Assembly: GCF_026213295.1 (NCBI RefSeq) | Contig: NC_079413.1 | Location: forward strand, 19,802,378 to 19,866,377 | DNA length: 64,000 bases | Source of the DNA: Gadus chalcogrammus | Lineage: Eukaryota > Chordata > Actinopteri > Gadiformes > Gadidae | Direction: 5' to 3' | Part shown: positions 44,119-55,485 of the stretch, one piece after another | Layout: every line of letters begins with the position of its first letter | Position numbering within the stretch: the stretch's first letter is position 1 | Translations under genes and position numbers: made by a program | Notes under the pieces: generated by a model | Seen by the model: only the letters and a program-made list of their open reading frames with translations | Databases searched by the model: none | What the model was told of the DNA's origin: nothing

Positions 44119-45244
44119 GGACTAAAGGCTGCACCTATAGACCCTGCTGACTGGCCATCTCTTCTTACAGACAAAGTAAGAAGAGAGTTAGTTCACAGAG
44201 GACCATTCCAAACAAAAAACAGTTACACATTTTCCCAAAACAACAATGGGAGAAGGTGTCAACATGACTTTTTTAAAAGAGTCTTAGTTAATGGGGAAAA
44301 AATCAAAAGGAGCTGGCTGATGTATTCCAAAAAGAATGATAGCTTGCACTGCTTCTGCTGCTAAATGTTCTCTACAAAAGATTACAAACTTAATAAAGAG
44401 GGATTGAAGGACTGGAAAAATGCAAGCCAGTTGCTGAAAGCTCATGAGGATAGCCGGGAGCACAATACCCACATGGCAACATGGAAGGAGTTGGATGTCC
44501 GTTTTGCAAAGGGGTTAACAATAGATAGGCAAGAGATGGCACTCGCTGAGGCTGAGAGGAACAGGTGGCGAGATGTTCTCTCTCGATTGGTGGCAATAAT
44601 TCAGTCCTTAGCTGAAAGAAACATAGCTTTTAGGGGGTCCACAGATACATTAAATAAACCAGACAATGGCAACTTTCTGAAAGAGGTGGAACTCATGGCC
44701 AAATTTGATCCAGTAATGAAGCAGCATATTGGGAGGGTGTAAAGTGGAGCTAGCAGACACACACATTATCTGGGTAAAACAATCCAAAATGAACTGATTG
44801 ACTCCATCAGCTCCAAAATACTGGAAAGCATTGTGGATGAGATCAAAAAATGGAAATATTTCTCTATTATTCTAGATTGCACCCCTGATCTGAGCCATAA
44901 GGAGCAGCTCTCTTTCACTGTCAGGACAGTATCACTAGAAGACTTACCACAAGTTAAAGAACATTTCTTGGGCTTTCTGGTGGCAGAGGAGACAACAGGG
45001 GAAGGTTTGTCATCTCTCATCCTAAACAGGCTGGAGGAGCTGAACATCCCCTTTGAGAACTGCAGAGGACAATCCTATGACAACGGTGCCAACATGAAGG
45101 GAAAGAATAAAGGTGTTCAGGCTCGGTTGCTTCAGCAGAACCCAAGAGCTTTTTTTGTTGCATGTGGTGCCCACACTTTAAATCTGGTGGTAGCTGATGC
45201 TGCAAAGAGCACAACAGAAGCAATCAGCTACTTTGGACATTTAA

Positions 45245-46724
45245 CCCATTTAAGCCGGGAAAGCATTGCCGCTGTTCTACCTTTAAAGCCGGGAGCGCTG
45301 TTGCGTCATTCTACCTTTAAGGACGGGAAAGCGTTTGCGTCGTTTTTCTGTATAAGGGGGGTTTTTGCCCAAAGTGTCGGCATCTGGGTCAATGAAATGC
45401 ATCAGAATAGACACATATAGGTGTCAACTTGTTCCTCGTGAGTTTAGTTCAGAAATTTCTTCAAGCAAGTATGGCGGAATTTGAGACTGAAGACTTTTCT
45501 GACGGTAGCGATTTCGAGTTTCTCGGCTTCGAAGATGTTGATGAGGCCGAGTCCTTTGATGACGAATACGAACCGATTGACCGGGAATTATGGTTAAGGC
45601 ACATGTTCGTGAATGACGACGAGGAAGAAGAAGTATGGAATGGGGCTATGGGAATGGGGCTGCTTGTGTTGCCGGTGCGAAGAGATTACTGGCGACAGAG
45701 TAAGAATCTCTTTCGGACGCAATTCGCCAGAAATATGTCCCGGGACAGATTTGCGGCCATCTGGAGGCAAGGACAATAGTAATACTTATTGATTGGGATG
45801 ATGCTGTAATAAGTAATTACTACAGTTTATATGTAAGAGATGTATTACTGTCCCGGAGATGCGTAAAGCACCCGGGTGCGTAAAACCAGATAAGCTTCTC
45901 TGGAATGTCACTTATACTTATCAATAGTAATACTTATTGATTGTGATGATGCTGTAATAAGAAATTACGACAGTTTATATGTAAGAGATGTATTACTGTC
46001 CCGGAGATGCGTAAAGCACCCGTAAAACCAGATAAGCTTCTCTGGAATGTCACCACCAGTGGCGTAACAAGGCAACGACGGGCCCGTATGCAGGATGTTC
46101 AAGGCTCTTCCAAAGAATAGAGCTTCTTTGGATTTCACACCTAACTGCGATCTCCAGAACAATAAGGCCTAGGCTACTATACATCCCCAAATTATAGCCT
46201 GTATCTTTTAATTACGCTACTTCTTAGGATGGAATGCAATTGTATTTGTATTATGCATAATACTTTTATTCAGTAGTCATCACATACAAGTGCATGTAAT
46301 TTAAAACGCAGACTGTTTACAGTTTTAGTCCCAGTCTGTTCCCCTTCCCATGTTTGTTATTATATACTTTATTACTTTCTTATATACTTATTTCACTTTA
46401 TTATACTTTATTTTTTTTACTGTTTTGTGCTGTTCCTGCACTTTTACATATTTTTTTACTTTTTTATTTACTTTTCTACCTGTATGTAAATATTGTAAAT
46501 ATTTGTAAATAAAAACTCAAATTTCCCATGAAAGCCACAGGTGTCAGCTCTCAAATACCATTTGAATTGTGTTCCTATCTGTTACAGGGGCTGAGAAATC
46601 AGTAATTTAGTAGGCGTTGATACAATTGCTGAATTTCTAGAAAAACTTCAGGTTTTGGGGGCTTTTCTGAAATCGCCTATAGGTTTTACAGGCATTTTTT
46701 CCAGGCGCTTTAGGCCTAAATGGG
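45245..46724 (+). mobile_element. piggyBac-like non-autonomous element (1480 bp) inside the hAT
   Basis: Bounded by TTAA on both sides (45241-45244, 46725-46728). Terminal inverted repeats are CCCATTTAAGCC and GGCCTAAATGGG. It lies within the transposase core of the hAT. The right half contains two tandem copies of a ~145 bp unit (45779-45925, 45926-46053). Confidence 0.9.
45429..45779 (+). pseudogene. PGBD-like transposase N-terminal remnant
   Basis: An acidic N terminus (EFETEDFSDGSDFEFLGFED) leading to DYWRQSKNLFRTQFARNMSR then DRFAAIWR. The FxxxMSRDRFxxIWR motif is the start of the conserved domain of piggyBac-derived transposases. It stops right after this; the catalytic DDD domain is absent. 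Confidence 0.7.
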
Positions 46725-47213
46725 TTAACAAAGCTATTCAAGCTCTTCTCAGCCTCCACCCAGAGATGGGATACCCTGATGAATCATGTTAAAACCACTT
46801 TGAAGTCATGGTCGGAGACGAGATGGGAAAGCAGGATAAAAAGCATTGAGGCAGTAAGGTACCAGGCTAGGCAAGTCAGAGGAGCTCTTCTGGAGGTGAG
46901 GCAAACTACTTCAGACCCTGTGGTGAGAGTTGAAGCCCAGTCTTTGGCTGAGGAGATAGGATCTTACAGATTTTCCATTTGTACAGCCATATGGTATGAC
47001 ATCCTCAACAAAATCCAGCATGTGAGTAAACTGTTGCAGTCACCCTCCATGCAGCTAGATGTGGCTGTAGACTTGCTGAAGAAAACCAGAGATTCCATGG
47101 CCTGCTACAGAACCACTGGGTTTTCTGATGCACAGACAACTGCAAAGGAGATGTGTGAAGAGATGAACGTGGAGACTGTACTGAAACAACAGCGGTTAAG
47201 AACCACAAAAAAG

Positions 47214-47877
47214 CACTTTCCGTACGGATTCCGTACGGTTTTGCACTTTTACCGCGCCATTCTAGGGTCGGATTGTGGCCTTCTTGGCTTTCCATAGCTG
47301 GCTGCCGCTGGCCGCTGGCAACTGCCGCTGGTCGCTGGCCGCTGGCAACTGCCGCTGGTCGCTGGCCGCTGGCAACTGCCGCTGGTCGCTGGCCGCTGCC
47401 GCTGGCTCTGGCAGGCTGACCGACTAGGTCGCGACCATAAAAGCGTTGCGACCCTTTTGGCGGCAAATAGGTCGCAACCAACCAGAGGTATGGCTGAATG
47501 AGCGACCTGTGGCAGCCAGCCATTGTCACCATGGCTGCTACCACAACCAAAAGCCTATGTTATCAGTTAACATGTCATTGAACAGTATAAATATACGTGC
47601 GTCAGTATAATAAAACGTACATTCAATAATATAGGCTATCTAGCCTAGCTTAGATGTTGATAGACCAATTGGCCTTTTTATAATATATATATATATATAT
47701 ATAAATAAATAGGCCTTTTGGTCTATCCATCTATAATTAATTTTAAATTAACTTTGTAATACAGTGATGCGTACGAATTTGTATTGATTACATGGTATAG
47801 CCTATTGGTTTTTAAATGTCAAAGACTAATAAAATATCCTATGAAGCAAGTTATAGTGTAATATAGTTCTATATAAG
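47214..47877. repeat. Tandem GCCGCTGG-type repeats and unassigned sequence
   Basis: 47290-47405 holds 27 bp-period units built from GCCGCTGGTCGCTGG and CCGCTGGCAACT. A region with inverted AGGTCGCGACC / GGTCGCAACC elements follows (47425-47480), then AT-rich sequence with a TA run near 47683-47702. No gene recognised. Confidence 0.7.
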
Positions 47878-48506
47878 TGTAACGGTGTCTATCATAAAAT
47901 CCACAGTGGTGTAATTGTTTATAAGTGTAAGTGGTAGCGATGTTAGGTTAGTGAGGGGAAAAACGGTCTGTCTAGTTACTGGACCAGATGAAATGAGACG
48001 GAGAGGTAATAAAGTCTGTCGGCACGAGGACCTTGGATTTATTAAGTAAAGTGGCAACGGTTATACAGAGTCATAAAGCGTGAGAGATCGAATATGTCTA
48101 AGTCCCTAATCAGCGCTGATGGTTCGTCCAGAGCTTCGCCTCCGTGGAAGGTCTGCTTCAGAAGAAGATCAAGAGTCTTTTGAGGTGTGTGTGGTTCTGT
48201 GTGTTTTTGCTTGACCTTGGCTCTCAGGCCCTGGTATATCTCTTGTGTTCCTCCTAATGGGGGAGAGCTCCCCGAAGTGTCTCCTGTGTGATAAATTACT
48301 GTGGCTCTCCCGTTCTTGAGGATGACTGGTGCATTGTCTGAGTGTCCACCATTTGCCTGGTTGGGAAATGGGGCCTTCGGCTCCGGCCTTGACCTGACTA
48401 TATATTATCATGTTTGTGTTATGTGTTCGTTGGGTTAGAGCAAGAGTTGACTATATTGTAATGTGCCTGCTATGTGATATGCTCATCAGGCTAGGGTAGG
48501 AGTTAG
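47878..48506 (-). repeat. Retrovirus B 3' LTR, left piece
   Basis: The larger part of the LTR (629 bp); the other 55 bp are at 57465-57519. On the minus strand it contains GATAATATATAG (possible TATA region, near 48405) and AATAAA (near 48040), consistent with LTR promoter and polyadenylation signals. It ends in TTACA beside TAAG (47874-47877). Confidence 0.75.
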
Positions 48507-49001
48507 TGTCGTGGATTAATCGAGATTTAAAACACTTAGACTAATTCAAGAGAGAGAGTAAAATGAAAACGAGGGGTCCGGAGCAAGAATTGACAAAAGA
48601 CTTTATCGTGCAGCAAAACAACAACGACAACAGCCTGAGTGGGTTTGCAAAGTCACTGGCTTGCCAACAGATTCGAGCCTCTTCTTAAACACACAAAAGC
48701 ACAGTCATCAGCAGTTTCTTGTTTCTCTAGGTGTCCATACATAATAAAACACAAATACTTCTAAACAGATGGTCACCGAGACAGTCTAGGACCCACGAAG
48801 TGGAGTCAGCATGCATTGTCTCAGTAGACAACTGCTCCTGGGGGGTTGCGCCCCAACCCCTGCTCTGACCCAAGACTCCCAGGCCTCGTGACCAGCCCTG
48901 GATCAAAATCCAAGACGGTTTACATGTTTTCTACCATTAGATATACAGGCCTAATTTTAATCATAGTTTACCATAGAATATAATCATTAATTTCTACCAC
49001 A
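48507..49001 (-). repeat. Retrovirus C 3' LTR (495 bp)
   Basis: On plus: starts TGTCGTGGATTAATCG, ends ATTTCTACCACA. Near-identical to 56970-57464. Confidence 0.92.
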
Positions 49002-50029
49002 CATCCCCCCTTGTTGGGGCCAATAAGGTTCCAACAAATTACTTGAATTATTGCTAAGCCTATATGCTACTAAGCCCTTGCCTAATTGACACCACATCTG
49101 GTCATCGGTAAAAACCTCAGAGCTTTGACAGGGATTTCAACCTGATTTTAGGCCAAAAAGATTTACCAAATGCAGTGTATTATTAACACTCTAATCCCTA
49201 CAAGTTGTTTCATATGTAATCATAAAACCTTTCTAATCATAATAACACAATATTCTATATTCATCATGCAACTATATCAAATGTGTATCTGGAATACCTA
49301 CATAATAATCATAAACAGCATAATAATCAATAATCATTCAGCATGCATTGAAAATTGGCATTTCAAAAATATGTGACACCATATTATACATAAAAAATTG
49401 ACATAACATACATTCAATAATGTGAAACATAATAAAAATTAAAAACTAAGATTGTCAACAAGCTTGCATGGATTTGAATAGCTCTGATTATCGTCATATA
49501 CCGGTATACTATATAACGTGGGGGGTTTGGGCATCGTGGTTGTTGCTTCTGTTTGCAGCCACCAGCCCTGAAACCCATTAGTCCAATGTCCATTTGTTCA
49601 CACTGTCTGAAATGGTTGTGGTTCACATGAGGGGTCTGATTCTCACATTCCGGTCTCCTCTCTAGTTTCACTCCAATCTATCTCCCCATAGAGCATCCTC
49701 TCCCAGTCACCCGACTCCTCTATGCCAGACACCATTTCATTGAATTAAATTGGATATGTAATTCACACTGATCTTTCCTATGCACATGTTCATGATTCTG
49801 GCGGAAGGTTAATGCACATAACGGTTGGTTATCCGACATAACAGTAAACACAAATTCATTAACTTGGTCTCGCGGTGGTATCTGAGTATATAAGACAGTT
49901 TTCCCTTTGTTGTCAATTAGTCCTGAATGATTATGGGCCGGATTATCCTGTGTTCCTCTCTGGCTTTCTTCAGTAGGCCTACCACCCCCTAATTCCTGGC
50001 CCTTCCAGGTTTGTGTTGTCCCCGTGGTT
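49002..50029 (-). other. Retrovirus C env/3' region remnant
   Basis: Only short frames remain (for example 49414-49671). No fusion peptide, furin site or transmembrane block recognised. A polypurine tract AACAAGGGGGGATG (49003-49016) adjoins the 3' LTR. Confidence 0.5.
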
Positions 50030-50990
50030 TCATCCTACCTCGGGGTCTGTGCTTGTGCCAGCGAAATCTGGCACAACCCGTAAAGGATCAGAAACAGGCT
50101 CCCCGTTTTCAGCATCATCATGCTGCTGTATCTCTTGGCTCGACTGGATCTGGTCCTGGGGCAGCTGGTCAGCCCCACGTGTGTCTGCGTCTGGCTCCTC
50201 CTCCTCACGGTCGTCTCTGGCTTTGGGTTGAGCAGCTTTAGTGCAGTGGTTGAGATGATACCACGTGGCACTTCCTTCCACTTGGATGGCTGTTGGTGTT
50301 GCGCTGGTGACTTTGTATGGTCCTTCTCTCCTGGGCTAGTTCCACTTTCTCCTGAACATCCTGAGATACACTTGGTCACCTGGCTCCACCCCCCTTGGTG
50401 GCTCCTTCTCCAACTCTGGAACTCTGTCTTTCTCTTGTTGAAAAATAAGCCTGTGTATGCCAGTTAGTTGTCCCAAATAGCGTCTTAATTCAGTTTCCAA
50501 TTGTTCTAATGGAGGTCCTTTATGAGGCCCTCAAATGACAGGTGAAGGCATGGGTCGACCCGTAAACATTTCATGCGGGGTTAGATGCGTCGTTCTGTTA
50601 GTTTTCATGCGATAACTCATTAGTGTCAGTCGTAGTGCATTAGTCTTTTAATTTAGTACTCTAATTTAATTTTGTTAATCTTTGTCTTAAGTGTCCGATT
50701 CCTCTCTGCACCATACCTTGTGGTTTGAGGAATGTAGACACAGCCTAATCTTTGTTTGACATGCAGATGTTAAATCACTTGTTTGAGTGTTTTCTGAATA
50801 AACGCAGCTCTATTGCCTGAGCTAATTTGTGACGGAATTCCAAACCTTGGCATGACTTCTCTAGTCAGAACCTTGATTACCGTAGCCGCACTTTGGTCTT
50901 CTGATGGGACTGCTTCTACCCATCTGTTGAACACTGTTTTTTCAAATATTTCACACTTATTTAGCTGGATGTTAATCATTATTTGCAAGT
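50030..50990 (-). pseudogene. Retrovirus C integrase fragment, followed by the start of env
   Basis: 50770-50988 reads NRWVEAVPSEDQSAATVIKV then LTREVMPRFGIPSQISS, an integrase core region in which the DN of the second catalytic motif appears as GN. Around 50380-50460 there is an RVPELEKEPPRGVEPGDQVY segment, then GPYKVTSATPTAIQVEGSAT and WYHLNHCTKA, the C-terminal domain seen in gammaretrovirus-type integrases. Overlapping in another frame, MMMLKTGSLFLILYGLCQIS (about 50118-50059) looks like the signal peptide of Env, as in simple retroviruses where env overlaps the end of pol; it stops at 50035. Multiple stops and frame breaks. Confidence 0.75.
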
Positions 50991-52639
50991 ATGGTGAAGA
51001 AAAACCTTGTTTTCAAATTTTTTCCTAATTCTCCTCAATACCTCCCCCCTTGCGCAATGGTCAAAACCATACGCATTAAATGATAAACAAATCTAATAAC
51101 GCCGTTGGTGCACCCAACGTCGAAAGTCTAACCTTAAGCATCAGTAAACTGAAACCAATCTTTTGGGAAGGGAAATCAAAACCAGTATGTCCAAATCCTA
51201 AGCCCAATATGGGTGGGTTTACCATCAGCCGCCCGAAACCACGCTGTTCCGAAGTCATGCACTAAACCGAAAAAACATACATGCATTAGTGGCCTTCTAT
51301 GCCACAAAGGTAAAATAAAATGAAATAAAATGCGACATGCCCCGTTTCAAGACGACCTCTGCTGCCAGAGCTGACATATCTGACTCCTGTTCCCCCTCCA
51401 CCTTTCATCAGCCGGCTTTTCCTATGATGGTTGCAGTCCGTCACTCCATGATCAGGTGAGCCAGTGCTCACAGTGACTCTGCCAAGTAATCGTGACTGTG
51501 CCTGAATTAGGTTGTCCCGGGCTTCAAGGTGGGATCTTACCCGTCGTTGGCTAACCAGCCTTCCATACTGGCTTATTGCAGGATGCCGTACCTGGGATAC
51601 GATCAATCCCCACCTATATGGTGGTATAGATTGCAAAGTGGAGGGATGGAGACAGAGTCTTCAGCCGCATCTGCCTTATGCAGCCATATGTGTGCGTCAT
51701 GAATGCACATCAGGGCGACTATAAAACAAAATATAATTTATCAGTTAAAATTATTAAAGTGTTGCAGCAGTATTAGTGGCATTTGAAGGTAAACCCACTA
51801 CTTCCGAATCCAATTTGACAACATAGCATGTATGTCTCCTTCCCAGCAGATGTAGCGTCAATCCACCTATTGTCCTTAACTAGGGAGATGTTAAAGAAAA
51901 CAAAAATCACAATATTAAAACTTGCATCTTCAATATTGGGCGACTCATTTTTGTCTTAACCATTACTCAAAATCACAATTCTCTTCATAATACTACCCGA
52001 TTGCCCTTCACTATCTATTTGAATTGGACGACCTAATTATACCTTTTATTCTACCTATTGCATTTAGTGTTTTCCATATTTTGATTCACTACTATACCAA
52101 ACCCAAATCCTCTATGTTGATCTTAACTAGTTTATTCAACACTGAATTGATACATTGTTTCTATTTAGTAATTAACCATATTGTTTTATCTGAAGTATGC
52201 TTGTGTATCCCCTTGTGTACTCAGTCACTTGGAGTAGGAGAGGATTCTCCCCTACCTCGGCAGCCCTGACGCACACATGAGAAAAGGCTCACACACACCC
52301 TTTCTTATTTTATTTTACTTATTTATTTTAAATTAAATTTGTCATTGTGGATAACCTAAATTAGAAATTTGGTTAACGTTTTATCATACTTATTTGATCT
52401 AATTTTTAAGTATCAAAGCACCAAAATAACATCCACCTATCCACGCAGAGTCCATGGGTTGGGTCCGCTCCTCGTTTGATGAGTCACTTTACCCTGGCGC
52501 CATTGAACCCATTGACTCCTGTGGAGTGTGGTGTGCAGACAATTTTTAACGCTAATTGCTCATGTTTGAGTCTAAATAATTATTCCTAAATCCTGTAATC
52601 ACCATTTAACTTGCTCAGGGACACATCAACACTCGGCTA

Positions 52640-52715
52640 GGAGAGATGGGGATCGAACCAGCAACCCTTCGGTTACTAGACAACTGCTCTACCTCCTGAG
52701 CTAAACGACCCCAGC
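52640..52715 (-). repeat. tRNA-derived SINE-like segment
   Basis: On minus: GTTTAGCTCAGGAGGTAGAG (A box TAGCTCAGGAGG), an anticodon-like CTAGTAA loop, and GCTGGTTCGATCCCC (B box). The acceptor-stem ends do not pair, so it is a SINE head or tRNA pseudogene rather than a working tRNA. Confidence 0.65.
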
Positions 52716-53407
52716 CACCTCTCCGCTGATTTATTACCTCTGCGTCGGTCCGCATCCGCCCTTTTTGCTTTCTTTACATTCCTCTCCCTTCTCCAAACAC
52801 CTTCTCTCTCCGATCCAACCCGTTGTCTCACCAGTGCTCCGTGTACCAAGATGTAATGATATATACCATATGGTGTTCCGACGCGTTGGAGAGTCTCCAA
52901 GAACCACAGAATCACCAATCCCAGTGGTGGTTCTACGTTTTTTCTAAAACAGTGGACAAGGGTTACATTCAGGAACCAATTACAGAGTACATCCAAACGC
53001 ACAAATAATCTATTAAGCACAATGCAAATTCAATCTCTTTCTCTCTGTTGTTTCTCTGTCCAGCCCCCACCTGCGGGTTTTCCTTACTTACGTTCCTTCT
53101 CTCTAACTTTCTTTACCTCTCTTTACCTACTTCCTTTGTTTTCACAAATCTCCATAACCATTTTCACTTTCAGTAATCCTTTCCTTTCCTTTCTGGTTTA
53201 TTCGTTTTTTGGACACTCTCCAAAACTGGATTTTTAATTTTAAAAGGCCATCGAAAAATATGAATGTCCCCAAAGAAAATTCTAACCGGAAAGCCTTCTC
53301 CAATCTCATCGCCACTTCTCGTTGCCAATCTACACACTCTTCCTCTTCTCTGTCTCACTCTTCACAAATCACTTCATCTGTCCCCTCTAACTCAACTCAA
53401 TGCTAAC

Positions 53408-53487
53408 TCTTTCTCACTCACTCACTCACTCACTCACTGACTCACTCACTTATTCGCTCACTCACTCACTCACTCATTCGCTCACAT
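53408..53487. repeat. (TCAC)n simple repeat
   Basis: About 18 CTCA units with a few TTCG/TGAC interruptions. Confidence 0.93.
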
Positions 53488-53514
53488 ATACAACTTAAAA
53501 TAAGAATTCACAGA

Positions 53515-53761
53515 CTATCATCCTTGGAGCTGTCATAGGTATTAACTGCGTGTGCTCCGAGAATCCCAAAGTTTTGGTGAATTTTCCTGCCAGGGGGAGG
53601 TGAGAGGCATAATTTGGACCTACGCAAGTGTAAGTGGCCCCAGTGTGGGCCATCATTGGCGTGCCTCTATAATTTATCAGAACCTGCAGTATTGGTTCCT
53701 CACCAGCTTGTTTTGTGATTGCTACAAGCTGACCCTCCCCCTGTGGATTCTCTGGGCCCCC
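53515..53761 (-). pseudogene. Retrovirus C protease N-terminal part, active-site Asp replaced
   Basis: A short frame resembling a retroviral aspartic protease, with HTGATYTCVGPNYASHLPLA at the place of the DTGA active-site motif. The catalytic Asp codon reads CAC (His) here. The frame continues to a stop shortly after 53515. RT does not follow. Confidence 0.5.
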
Positions 53762-54825
53762 CTAGTATCCCTGACCTACAAAGGGACCCGCCTGTCCCTG
53801 GTCGCTGTTACCCTGTCCTTGCTGGGATGGAAGAGGGTTAGTCAAACAATTTCTCTTCATATGTCCTTCCTGGTTGCACCCATAACATATTAAAGGACCT
53901 CTGCGTTGTCCTTGGGATCCTGGTTGTTGATTGTTTCTAAACTGTCCTTGGGGCCCCTGATTCTGTCTATTTTTATTTGTGGGGTTCCCATAATTATGGA
54001 TGTGTACATGTGTAACAGGTGGAGTAGGTGACAGTTGGCTCTGAGGCTGTTGTACTGGGAGAGAAAATGCCAATCGTGGATATTGGTTTTGAAGTGCGCC
54101 CTGCTGGGCGGCTTGCGAATTTACTGCAGCTGGTTCTAAAACACCTGCCTGTCTCTTATCTCTTTCCTTCCTTGTGAGATCTTCCAGCTGAAGCTGATAT
54201 AGCTTCCTCTGGACCTCTTTGCTTTGTTCCTGTGTTCTTTGTTTATTCTGACGATATTCATCCACTGCATGAACTAAATGGTCATTAAAATTTCTATGAG
54301 ATCCTGATGTAAACAGTCCAACCACATCCTCTAGCTTGGCTTTGATTTGGCTGGGAAGTGTCTCTATCACAGAGTTTCTAAACATGACAGAGAACACCGG
54401 ATGGATCTCAGGATCCTCATCCGTCTCCATGCGCCATCTGTCTACTTGGGCCTGCAGGTAGGATGCAGGGTTCTCTGTGTCACCAATGGGGAGAACTCTC
54501 ATGTTTTTAGGATCCATGCGGACCGGTAACTCCCTCCTGAGTGTGGCCCACAACGCCCCTCTGTAATGATCAAGTGTAGTCTTATCATACTTTCCATCCA
54601 GTATATTCAACCCTCCATTCCTCAGTACAAACTCCATCTTGGATAACCCCAACACTCTTGCCAACAGAGCTTTCAGGTCCCCCACTGCAATTAGCTTTCC
54701 CACTGTGAGCTCCTCAAATGTTCTAATCCATTTAGACGCCCCGTTAAGTATGTTAGGGAGTCTAGAAATGACTCCCTCCAAGTCCTGTGAACCCCACGGT
54801 TGAAAATGGACCTGTTGTCCTTTGA
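53762..54825 (-). pseudogene. Retrovirus C gag, capsid and nucleocapsid
   Basis: Capsid region (GVISRLPNILNGASKWIRTF, GDLKALLARVLG, RMDPKNMRVLPIGDTENPAS, a DEDPEIHPVFSVMFRNSVIE segment), a Gln-rich linker, and one CCHC knuckle CYGCNQEGHMKRNC. Ends in a Gln/Gly-rich tail. Different frame from the N-terminal part. Confidence 0.82.
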
Positions 54826-55485
54826 CTAGAATAGGATAATTTCGGGTGCCCTTTTCCCCCTTTGTGATTTCCTTAGTTTCTCATCTAACTCAAGTGGTGT
54901 GGGGGTTAGTACTGATGTACTGCAGCCAGGCTCCTCTGTCGCTGGGCTCCCACTATACCCCTCCCCCTTGAGTTTAGTACTCTTTTTTGTCTGCCTCCTC
55001 TGAGACTTCGTCCTTTTCTTTGTGTTTTTTCCTCTCCTTTTCTTTCCAGGAGAAGGCCCTTCGCAAATTCGCTCATTATCACCTTTCACATCTTTATTAC
55101 TGTGCTCATCACCACTTGTCTCATCTTCATCCTCATCTTCACTCTCACTAGAACAAATGTCAGCATTGTCACACTCTTCCTTTGTGATTATTTTTCTGGC
55201 CACTCGTTGTAATGAGCGCCACCTCTCTCCCTCCTCTTCGAACAAAGCTAGCACTAACCTTTCCCTGTCCTTCTTCGCTAAGGCTGTTTTTCCACTTCTG
55301 TTATCTATGTAACTCCTTATTACTACCTCCATGTCCCTATACATTATTGGATCAAAAGTCCCTCCCATGGGCCATATAGTACCTGCTACTTCTGTCCTTT
55401 CTTCCCAATTCTCAGAGATCTTTTTCATCTCACCTTTGAGCAATAGACGGTCTCTACTCAAAATCTCTACCGCTGTTGGTACCAT
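54826..55485 (-). pseudogene. Retrovirus C gag, N-terminal part
   Basis: 220-codon frame from ATG at 55485: an N-terminal matrix-like domain (EILSRDRLLLKGEMKKISEN ... YIDNRSGKTALAKKDRERLV), then an acidic serine-rich stretch (CSSESEDEDEDETSGDEHSN) and a strongly basic Lys/Arg stretch. No Gly2, so no myristoylation site at this start. The frame ends at 54826 and gag continues in another frame from about 54820, a frameshift. Confidence 0.7.

Larger units (their letters stand above)
42509..47213 (+). mobile_element. ZMYM1-like hAT transposon, 3' truncated, split by a piggyBac-like element
   Basis: Left end CAGAGCCGGTCCTGGGCATA with GGCGCCG-rich subterminal sequence, typical of fish hAT elements whose transposase is annotated as zinc finger MYM-type protein 1-like. 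The 8 bases before it (GTTGTACA) would be the target duplication, but I find no matching right end: transposase sequence stops near 47213, where unrelated repeats begin. Confidence 0.8.
43784..47213 (+). pseudogene. hAT transposase exon 2 (TTF-zinc-finger, DDE core), with two nonsense codons and an insertion
   Basis: Starts [15 protein letters not shown], then six 16-residue repeats, then the TTF-type zinc finger ([20 protein letters not shown] ... FKRVLVNGEKIKRSWLMYSK ... CFCC). The core follows: KYFSIILDCTPDLSHKEQLS, ENCRGQSYDNGANMKGKNKG, VACGAHTLNLVVADAAKSTT. After the piggyBac-like insertion comes the helical insertion domain (SWSETRWESRIKSIEAVRYQ). TAA at 44362-44364 interrupts the zinc finger and TAA at 44740-44742 lies before the core; both are in frame, with no frameshift. 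The frame also continues across the insertion when 1484 bp are discounted. The C-terminal dimerisation domain is missing after 47213. Confidence 0.82.
51030..53514 (-). other. Retrovirus C, unrecognised interior replacing RT
   Basis: About 2.5 kb where RT and RNase H would be expected. I find no RT motif in any frame. The sequence is pyrimidine-rich on plus, with a TCAC simple repeat at 53408-53487 and a tRNA-derived segment at 52640-52715. It is probably foreign sequence acquired with loss of pol. Confidence 0.5.

Noticed and set aside
52640..52715. Functional tRNA-Thr(AGT) gene
   Set aside because: A and B boxes and an AGT-containing loop are present, but the acceptor-stem ends do not pair; kept as a SINE-like segment.
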